Assembly (NCBI RefSeq): GCF_001278115.1
Contig: NZ_LIYD01000005.1
Location: 4,371,974-4,435,973, forward strand
Length of the DNA: 64,000 bases
DNA from: Flavobacterium akiainvivens
Lineage (GTDB): Bacteria; Bacteroidota; Bacteroidia; Flavobacteriales; Flavobacteriaceae
Direction of reading: 5' to 3'
The position numbers were made by a program, and so were the translations under genes. Shown here one piece after another: positions 27,286 through 35,800 of the stretch. The number at the start of each line of letters is the position of its first letter. Positions within the stretch are counted from its first letter, which is position 1. The notes under the pieces are model-generated. The model saw only the letters and a program-made list of their open reading frames with translations. It had not been told where the DNA came from and searched no databases.

Positions 27286-30200
27286 ATGAAAAAATTTACT
27301 TTTCTTATTGCCTTATTATTGGTCAGCCTGACCGGTTTTGGGCAAGTATCCTACAACTACGGTTGGGAGCCTACAGGGCTTGGCAGCTGGGTTGAGGGTG
27401 GAAGTTCCGGTTGGTTTTCCAGGAACACAGCTGCGCCTTGTACGGGTACGGGAGCTGTAAGGGCTAATACCTATTACAATGGTACCAGCACCTTACGTTC
27501 GCCAAATCTTGGTACTTCAAACGGAGGTCCGGTTACTTTGGGTTATGCCTATAAGGCGCTTCTGTATGGTTCTACTACGCAAGCTGTACCGGCTGCAGAA
27601 GTTAGCCTTCAGGTTCAGTACGCCAGTTCTACTACCGGCCCATGGACAACAGTACAGGTTATTAACAGTGCTAACCACAATGAATCAGCAAGCTGCTCTG
27701 CGCAAAGCGTTACATTTACACCTGCAACAGGAGATTTGTATGTTCGCTTTATATTTACGGCAGTAGGTGAGGAGAGCGATATCCATTACTATTTAGATGA
27801 TATTGCTGTGTCGCAGGGTGCGGTTCCAAGCTGTTTGGCTCCTACTGCATTAGCTTCTTCTTCGGTTGCGGCTAACTCTGCTGTTATCAGCTTTACGGCA
27901 TCTGCCTCTGCACCTTCCGGTGGTTATGAATATTATAGGTCAACTACAGCTACGGTGCCTGCTGCATCAGTAACGGCTACAGGCACTATAACTTCGGGTG
28001 CTACTATAAGTGGTTTAACTCCGCTAACTACATATTATGTGTTTGTAAGGTCAATCTGTGGTGCTGACAGCGTAAGCGCGTGGAGTGCAGCTACTACTTT
28101 TTCAACCCCTGCAAGCTGCCTTCCTCCAACTGCGTTTACGTTAACTGGATTAGGTTCTGCAACGGCTTCATTTGGCTGGACACCTGCGGTGGCTAACCCG
28201 GGTTCTGGCTATGATTATTATCTTTCTACATCGTCAACTGCGCCCACGGCTACTGTTACAGTAACTGGTACCCAGGAATCAGGTGCTACATTAGCCCTTA
28301 ACAACCTTACGCCGGATACCCAGTATTATATTTGGGTAAGGAGTAATTGCGGTGGCGGCGATACCAGCGTATGGACATCGAGCATAAGCTTTAGGACAGA
28401 CTGTACCGCAAGTATGCCGGTAGATACTGTGGAAACATTTGCAAGCTATACCGGTGCAATGCCAGGCCCTTCATGCTGGAGGGAAGGTACAGGTATACTT
28501 GGTGCTACGCCAATTACCCTTACCGGGTCTTCAAGTACATGGACTAACGGAACTTACAATAATACAACAGGCCATGCTAACGGAACTGCCGTTACAATAA
28601 ACCTGTATGGTGCCGATAATGAGTGGTTTGTTTCTCCGCCATTAGATCTTGGTACTACTGTAGATTACCAGTTAGAATATTCGGCATCTGTAGTGCCGTG
28701 GAGTGCTACAACTCCTGTAACTAATATGGGTGAAAAATTTGTGAAAGTTGTAGTATCTACAGATGGTGGTGCTACATGGAGTGAAGCTAATGTGATAAAA
28801 ACATATGATAATAGCAATATTCCTTCTACAAGTATAAACGAAATTATTTCGCTTGCTAACTATACAGGTACTGTTAAAATAGGTTTTTATGCTTACAGTA
28901 CAACTACGGCGCAAGACTTAAGGTTTTATATAGATAACTTTAAAGTAAGCCCAATACCTCAATGTTCTTTGCCTGTAAGCCCTGTGTTTGTTTCGGCAAC
29001 AGATAACGCCGCTGTAATATCATGGACAGCGCCTGCAACTGCACCTGCCCAGGGGTATGAATATTATGTGGGTACTACAAATACTGCACCGGCGGCTACG
29101 GCTACAGCTACAGGAAACGTAGGAGCGGGTGTTACAACTGCTAACCTGTCTAACCTTACTCCAATAACTACCTATTATGTATGGGTAAGGAGTAAATGTA
29201 CTGCTACACTTACCAGCGAATGGGTGGGTCCTGTAATGTTTGGTACACTTTGCGATAGTGGAGAAGTACTTACAACTACACCTGATTCTGTTTGTGGCCA
29301 GGGTGCTGCTACACTTGAGGCTACGGCTAATACCGGTGCTACTATTAAGTGGTATGCTGCTGCTGCAGGCGGTACTGCCCTTGCTACAGGAGCATCATTT
29401 ACAACACCTGTAATAACAGCTACTACAAACTACTATGTGTCGGCAGGAAATGCTTCAACAGGTGTAGATAGTACAGTAGGTGCAGGTGTATCAACTTCAG
29501 ATACTTATAGCAATCCGTTCTATTCACTTTGGAGTAACAACCATACACAGCACCTTATTACAGCTGCCGAACTACAGGCTGCAGGTCTTACGGCTGGTAA
29601 TATCAACTCAGTTGCGCTTGATGTAACTGCTGCGGGTTCTTTGCCAATGATAGACCTTACAATAAAAATAGGTACCAGTAATGCTACGGCTATGACGGCG
29701 TTTGTGGCAAACGATGCTTTTCAGACTGTGTATACCGGTGCATCTTATATGCCAACTACCGGTGTTAACACATTTGTGTTTACCACTCCGTATAACTGGG
29801 ATGGTACCAGTAATATAGTTGTTGAGTTTTGTCATGGTAACAGTGCTTCAAGCAGTACTATGAACAGGATGGTTAAGACAGATGCTACACCTTATGTATC
29901 AACGGTTAAATTTCATACCAGTGATGCAACTGCTGCTAACGTAGCGTGCGGTGCAACTACGGGTACAAACCTTGCCTCATATAGTGTAAGGCCACAGTTT
30001 ATATTTAACGGTGCCGGTCTTTGTATGTCTGCCCGCCAGCAGGTAGTTGCTACAGTAACTGCTGCGCCGGCTGTAACGGTATCTGCTACAGATGCACAGT
30101 TATGTCCTGGTGAGAGCACGCAAATATCGGTTACCAGTGATAATGATGATTATACGTATGTATGGATGCCGGGTAACCTTACCGGTGCTACCCAAACGGT

Positions 30201-32562
30201 GTCGCCTACAGCTACTACAGTGTATACAGTTACAGCTACTGATGCTGTTTCTGGATGTGTAAATGCGTCACAATCTGTAACCATTACGGTTAACCCACTA
30301 CCTACTCCAATTGTGGCTCCTGCTACCGTTGCTGTGTGTGAAGGCGGCCTTGGCCAGATTACAGCTACAGGTGGTGTAGTTACATCTACCGTATTTGCTG
30401 AGAATTTTAATGCTGCTTCAACACAATTTAGTGTTGCTGCAACTACTGGTACTGCAACTGCAGACCTGAATACTACTTATTTTGCTGAAGGTACAGGTTC
30501 TGTAAGGTTTAATACTGCCAGCGCAGGTGCTAATGTGAACTATAATGTTAATTCAAACATTAACCTTTCAGGATACACATCTGCACAGTTAACCTTTACA
30601 CACATTGCAGCAATGGAGGGTGTTACGTATTCTTATGATCTTGGTTATGTAGAATATTCTACCAATGGTGGTACTACATGGTCATCATTCCCTACATCTG
30701 CTTATGCAGGTAATGGTACACTTGTTTCATATATAGGCACGGGTACTTCTTCTCCTGTAGAAGGTGTTGCTTTCTCAAGCAAAAGTTATACTGACTGGAA
30801 TGCCCAGTTTACAGATGCGGCATCAACCCCGGGTACAGCACCTGCTGCTTCTCTTTGGAAAACAGAAACCATAAACATACCAGCTGCTGCATTAACGTCG
30901 CAGTTCAGGGTGAGGTTCAGGTATACTACAGATGGTTCTGTATGGTACTATGGCTGGATGATTGACGATGTTAAAGTAACAGCTCAGTCTTCTCAAATAG
31001 TATGGTCTCCTGCTGCTAACCTGTTTACAGATGCTGCCGGTACACAGGCTTATGTTGCCGGTACTGTATCGCCAACGGTTTATGCTGCGCCAACTGCTGC
31101 TGCAACTTATACTGCAAGTGCTACTAACAGTGTAACCGGCTGTAACGTATCGGCTACCGTAAATGTAGCCGTTACTGTAACTCCGGCCCCAACTGCCGAT
31201 GCTACCCAAACATTCTGCGGTAGCGCTACCGTGGCCGACCTTGATGCTACAGGTACAACTATACAATGGTATACTGCTGCTACAGGTGGTACAGCGCTTA
31301 CGGCTACTACTACTCTTGCTACAGGTAACTATTATGCTACGCAAACCCTTAACGGTTGCCAAAGCTTTACCAGGACTCCTGTTGCTGTTGTGGTTAATAT
31401 AACGGCTGCTCCTACGGCTGATGCACAATCATTCTGTAATGCTGCCACTGTGGCTGACCTTGATGCTACGGGTGCAGGTATACAATGGTATGCTGCTGCT
31501 ACAGGTGGTGCAGCCCTTGCTGCTGATGCTGCCCTTGCATCTGGCAACTACTATGCATCTCAAACTATTGATGGTTGTGAAAGCGTAAGGACAGAAGTTG
31601 CTGTTGTAGTTAATGTAACGGCTGCTCCTACGGCTGATGCACAAACATTCTGTAATGCTGCTACCGTGGCTGACCTTGATGCTACAGGTGCAGGTATACA
31701 ATGGTATGCTGCTGCTACAGGCGGTACAGCCCTTGCTGCCGATGCTGCCCTTGCATCTGGTAATTACTATGCATCTCAAACTGTAGATGGCTGCGAAAGC
31801 ACTGCAAGGACAGAGGTTGCTGTTGTGATTAATGTAACAGCTGCTCCTACGGCTGATGCACAAACATTCTGTAATGCTGCTGCCGTGGCTGACCTTGATG
31901 CTACAGGTACAGGTATTAAGTGGTATGCTGCTGCTACAGGCGGTACAGCCCTTGCTGCTGATGCTGCCCTTGCTACCGGTAACTACTATGCATCTCAAAC
32001 CGTTGACGGCTGTGAAAGTGCTGCAAGGGTAGAGGTAGCGGTAACGGTTAATGTAACACCGGCTGTTGAAGGCGAGGTAACTCAGGAAGTAACTATTGAG
32101 CAGGGTGAAACTGCTACCATTGAAGATATTGAGGTTACTGCTACAGGCACTGTAACCTGGTATGCTACTGAGGCCGACGCTATAGACGGTACAAACCCGC
32201 TTGCTGTTACTACAGAGCTGGTAACAGGTGCTACTTATTATGCTGTTCAAACTATTGATGGCTGTACAAGTGCCGATGTGCTTGCTGTAACTATTACTGT
32301 TACAATGGGCAAAGGTGAGTTTAATGCTGCTGCATTTAGCTACTATCCTAACCCGGTTAAAGATGTGGTTACTGTGTCTTATAACAAAGAAATTACTTCG
32401 GTAACTGTAGTAAACCTTTTAGGCCAGCAGGTTATAAAAGTAGCTCCAAATACTACTGAGGTTAAAATTGATATGTCTGGCCTTGCTGAAGGTAGCTATA
32501 TGCTAACAGTACAGTCTGGCAATGCAGTAAAAACAATTAAAGTTATAAAATCAGCGAATTAA
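27286..32562 (+). CDS. Giant T9SS-secreted multidomain adhesin-like protein (1758 aa)
   Basis: The signal peptide is MKKFTFLIALLLVSLTGFGQ. Domains in order: a jelly-roll-like N-terminal region (about 25-180), FN3 domains (about 181-275, 278-371 and 561-655), a second jelly-roll-like segment (378-560) ending FYIDNFKVS, further Ig-like and jelly-roll segments, then four near-identical Ig-like repeats of 72-74 residues (about 1301-1592) plus a diverged fifth. The last 75 residues are a type A T9SS sorting domain (FSYYPNPVKDVVTVSY, LLGQQV, GSYMLTVQSG, IKVIKSAN). It should be exported across the outer membrane and anchored on the surface. No enzyme domain is seen. It is paralogous to the next gene and each has its own terminator. 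Confidence 0.9.
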   Translation: MKKFTFLIALLLVSLTGFGQVSYNYGWEPTGLGSWVEGGSSGWFSRNTAAPCTGTGAVRANTYYNGTSTLRSPNLGTSNGGPVTLGYAYKALLYGSTTQAVPAAEVSLQVQYASSTTGPWTTVQVINSANHNESASCSAQSVTFTPATGDLYVRFIFTAVGEESDIHYYLDDIAVSQGAVPSCLAPTALASSSVAANSAVISFTASASAPSGGYEYYRSTTATVPAASVTATGTITSGATISGLTPLTTYYVFVRSICGADSVSAWSAATTFSTPASCLPPTAFTLTGLGSATASFGWTPAVANPGSGYDYYLSTSSTAPTATVTVTGTQESGATLALNNLTPDTQYYIWVRSNCGGGDTSVWTSSISFRTDCTASMPVDTVETFASYTGAMPGPSCWREGTGILGATPITLTGSSSTWTNGTYNNTTGHANGTAVTINLYGADNEWFVSPPLDLGTTVDYQLEYSASVVPWSATTPVTNMGEKFVKVVVSTDGGATWSEANVIKTYDNSNIPSTSINEIISLANYTGTVKIGFYAYSTTTAQDLRFYIDNFKVSPIPQCSLPVSPVFVSATDNAAVISWTAPATAPAQGYEYYVGTTNTAPAATATATGNVGAGVTTANLSNLTPITTYYVWVRSKCTATLTSEWVGPVMFGTLCDSGEVLTTTPDSVCGQGAATLEATANTGATIKWYAAAAGGTALATGASFTTPVITATTNYYVSAGNASTGVDSTVGAGVSTSDTYSNPFYSLWSNNHTQHLITAAELQAAGLTAGNINSVALDVTAAGSLPMIDLTIKIGTSNATAMTAFVANDAFQTVYTGASYMPTTGVNTFVFTTPYNWDGTSNIVVEFCHGNSASSSTMNRMVKTDATPYVSTVKFHTSDATAANVACGATTGTNLASYSVRPQFIFNGAGLCMSARQQVVATVTAAPAVTVSATDAQLCPGESTQISVTSDNDDYTYVWMPGNLTGATQTVSPTATTVYTVTATDAVSGCVNASQSVTITVNPLPTPIVAPATVAVCEGGLGQITATGGVVTSTVFAENFNAASTQFSVAATTGTATADLNTTYFAEGTGSVRFNTASAGANVNYNVNSNINLSGYTSAQLTFTHIAAMEGVTYSYDLGYVEYSTNGGTTWSSFPTSAYAGNGTLVSYIGTGTSSPVEGVAFSSKSYTDWNAQFTDAASTPGTAPAASLWKTETINIPAAALTSQFRVRFRYTTDGSVWYYGWMIDDVKVTAQSSQIVWSPAANLFTDAAGTQAYVAGTVSPTVYAAPTAAATYTASATNSVTGCNVSATVNVAVTVTPAPTADATQTFCGSATVADLDATGTTIQWYTAATGGTALTATTTLATGNYYATQTLNGCQSFTRTPVAVVVNITAAPTADAQSFCNAATVADLDATGAGIQWYAAATGGAALAADAALASGNYYASQTIDGCESVRTEVAVVVNVTAAPTADAQTFCNAATVADLDATGAGIQWYAAATGGTALAADAALASGNYYASQTVDGCESTARTEVAVVINVTAAPTADAQTFCNAAAVADLDATGTGIKWYAAATGGTALAADAALATGNYYASQTVDGCESAARVEVAVTVNVTPAVEGEVTQEVTIEQGETATIEDIEVTATGTVTWYATEADAIDGTNPLAVTTELVTGATYYAVQTIDGCTSADVLAVTITVTMGKGEFNAAAFSYYPNPVKDVVTVSYNKEITSVTVVNLLGQQVIKVAPNTTEVKIDMSGLAEGSYMLTVQSGNAVKTIKVIKSAN
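31186..32061 (+). repeat. Four tandem Ig-like coding repeats, about 219 bp each
   Basis: Units begin at 31186, 31408, 31624 and 31843 (222, 216 and 219 bp apart). Each encodes APTADAQ-TFCNAATVADLD, then W-Y-A-A-A-T-G-G and N-Y-Y-A-S-Q-T. Units 2-4 are nearly identical at DNA level and unit 1 is more diverged. This pattern suggests recent unit duplication. The fold looks like the Ig-like domains that precede CHU_C/T9SS sorting domains. Confidence 0.9.
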
Positions 32563-32586
32563 TACTCCTGTAATTATAAAAAAGTG

Positions 32587-32616
32587 TAGCCGCCCATTTG
32601 GGCGGCTATTTTTTTT
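32587..32616 (+). terminator. Terminator after first T9SS giant
   Basis: Perfect 9-bp stem TAGCCGCCC/GGGCGGCTA, ATTT loop, eight T. The remaining 270 bp to 32886 are very AT-rich and show no gene; they presumably carry the promoter of the second giant. Confidence 0.93.
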
Positions 32617-32886
32617 GGCGCTAACGGAGTATTATGTTTTTTAGTATAATTGAGGTTTAAAAATTTTTAAAATTTTCACTATTTAGAATTTGTAAGAATA
32701 AAAAATGTATTAATTTATTGTTTATTATGTAATAATTTATATAAAAAAGCATATTGTGTTACGATTAGTTGTGATAAAATTCGGTTTAATTATTTTTTAA
32801 CTAAAAGTTAATGTTGTTGGTAGGGTAGTGTAATTTCGTTAACAAAATTTTATAATTTTATTAACAGAACTTAAATATTTTAAAAA

Positions 32887-35800
32887 ATGAAGAACACTAC
32901 TATTGTCAGTGTTTCAGGTTATGGGAAAAGCCTGAAACGTTGGCGAACAGGGCTTTATGCCTTATTTGCAATGTTGTGTATTTCGGTGTCCACATACGCT
33001 CAGGGGTATGTCACTATTGGTACACAAGGAACCCAAAGCGGTAATACTACTTCCAGTCCGGTAAATGGTTATTATGAAAGCCGCCACATACAAATAGTAT
33101 ATACAGCTGCCGAAATGGCTGTGGCAGGAGGTGTTACAGGTAACATCTCTAAATTGGCATGGGATGTTTCTGCTGTTTATGCAGGCGGTGCATTGCCGGG
33201 CTATACTGTAAAGATGGCGCATATTACTACGCCTGATATTCCTACTACTACTTTTATTACTTCAGGGTTTACTACTGTTAAAACCGCATTTGGCTATACG
33301 CCTGCGCTGGGTTTTAATGATATTACATTTGATACCCCTTTTAACTGGAATGGTACGGATAACATTGTTATAGATATTTGCTTTAACGGTGCACCTTATC
33401 TTTCGCCTTATGGGCAATGCTGGAATTACACAGGTGTGAATAATAACTACAGGAGCCAGCAGGCCGATGGGTCTGACCTTTGTGGCAGTGCTACGGCCAA
33501 CCAAACCTATTCGGCTAAGCCAAGGGTAAGGTTTTTAATGCAAATGGCTTCGTGCTTTTCGCCTACAGGTGTAACGGCAGCGGCTACCGCCACTACTACG
33601 GGTGCAGTAAACTGGACTGCTTCATCAAGTGTGCCTGCCAACGGCTACCAGTATTATTACAGTAGTACAAATACAGCGCCTACTGCTTCATCTACACCTT
33701 CGGGCAGTGTTGGGGCCGGTGTTACTACTGCGCCGCTTTCCGGGCTTACATCAAATACCACCTATTATGTATGGGTAAGGAGTGTCTGTAGTGCATCAGA
33801 AAACAGCAGCTGGAGTGCATCTACAACTTTTACTACTCCGTGCGACCCTACTGTGGTGCCTTACTACCAGGATTTTAATGCTGTAACCACGCCGGCTCTT
33901 CCGGAGTGTACCGTAGTGCAAAATGCCGGTACAGGTAACCTTTGGTATACTTCAAACCCTAATGGCAGTGGTTTTACAACAAATGCGCTAAGGTATTCGT
34001 GGAACGGTACTAATGCTGCCAATGCATGGTTTTTTTTAAGGGGGATTACCCTAACAGCCGGAACTTCATACAGGGTTTCTTATAAATATGGCAATAACAG
34101 TACTTTTTATACAGAAAAAGTAAAGGTAATGTATGGCACTGCAAATGTGGCTTCGTCAATGACGCTGCCGCTGGCAGACCATAACGCTGTAACAGGCGGT
34201 GTGCCTACAACTACATTTGTAGATTTTATACCGGCAACAACCGGTGTATATTATATAGGTTTTAATGCTTATTCTATTGCTAACCAGGACCAGCTGTATC
34301 TTGATGATATTAGTGTAACGGTAACGCCTACCTGCGAGGCTCCAACAGCTGTTAGCGGCCTGGTGGTATCTACAACATCGGGCACTGTTAGCTGGACGGC
34401 CTCTACAAGTGTTCCTGCTGAAGGTTATGAATATTATTATGCTACAACTAATACTCCGCCCACAGCTGCTACAGCAGCTTCAGGAACGGTGGCGGCAGGG
34501 GTAACTACGGCTGCAATAACCGGCCTTACGGCAAATACTACTTATTATGTATGGGTACGATCTGTATGTACTGCTACAGATAAAAGTACCTGGGAGGGTA
34601 TTGCAAGCTTCTTTACCGGTTACTGTACACCGGCTCCGGTAAGCCAGGATAATAGCGGTATTACAAACTTTACCATGGGTACCATAAACAACACTACGCA
34701 ATCTGAAACCGGTTATTATGGAGATTATTCGGCGCAGTCATCAAGCCATTCACTGGGCTCTACGGTAAACTTTAGCGTTACCTATGCTACAGGTTTTACC
34801 TATGGAACTAAAATTTGGGTTGACTGGAATAATGACCTTGATTTTAATGATGAAGGGGAGCAGGTTTACTATGGCTTGTCTACTGATGCTAACCCTACAA
34901 CGCTTTCGGGTTCATTTGTGGTTCCTGTAACTGCGGCTTTGGGCAACCACAGGCTAAGGATAGGTGGTACTGATAATGACCTTGGCGGCACGCCATGCTA
35001 CACAGGCTCATGGGGTAGCTATGAAGATTATACCATTAATGTGTTTATGCCACCGGCTCCTGTAGTTACGGCTTTTACACCTGCATCTTATTGTGCTGCT
35101 ACAGGCGAAATAACCATTACAGGTACAGATCTTCTTAATGCTACATTAAGTATAGGTGGTACAGCGGTAACGCCACTTACATCTAACAGCAATACACAAA
35201 TAGTGGCTACAGTACCTGCGGGTGTAACGGGTACGGTAAGTATTACAACTGTGGCCGGTACATTTACCACCGCCACATCATTTACAGTAACTACACCGGC
35301 TGCCTTTACACTAAGTGCCGAAGATGCTACTATATGTAATGGAGCCGCCACTACTGCAATTACAGTTACAGAAGGTGCATCATCTTTTGATACTTACGTT
35401 TGGGAACCTTCTACAGGTGTAAGCGGTTCGGCTGAAGCCGGATGGACGTTTAACCCAACCACTACTACAGAGTATGTACTTACGGCATCGCAGTCGGCAG
35501 GCCCGTGTGTGGTTAATGCTATGGTAAACGTAACGGTTAACCCGTTGCCTAACCCTGTAATGGTAACCCCTGCTACGGCATCTGCCTGCCCTAACCAGCC
35601 GGTAATGCTAACCGCTACAGGTGGCGAGTCATTCATACCTTCTACATACTGTTCTCCAACGGTGGGCAACGTGGGTGCATCTGGCGACTACCTTAACAAC
35701 TTCTCTTTTGCAAACATTACAAATAATAACAGCGGCGATGCAGTAAGCGATTATACATTCTATAGTGCCCTTACGGCAAACGTAACCGGTGGTACTGCTT

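Noticed and set aside
31186..32061. CRISPR-like regular repetition
   Set aside because: The period is about 219 bp in frame and encodes Ig-like domains; no short repeats with unique spacers are present anywhere in the window.
31429..32250. Long minus-strand open frame opposite the Ig-like repeats (Cys/Ser-rich)
   Set aside because: It is a composition shadow of the tandem repeats; the plus strand has a full-length gene with signal peptide and sorting domain.
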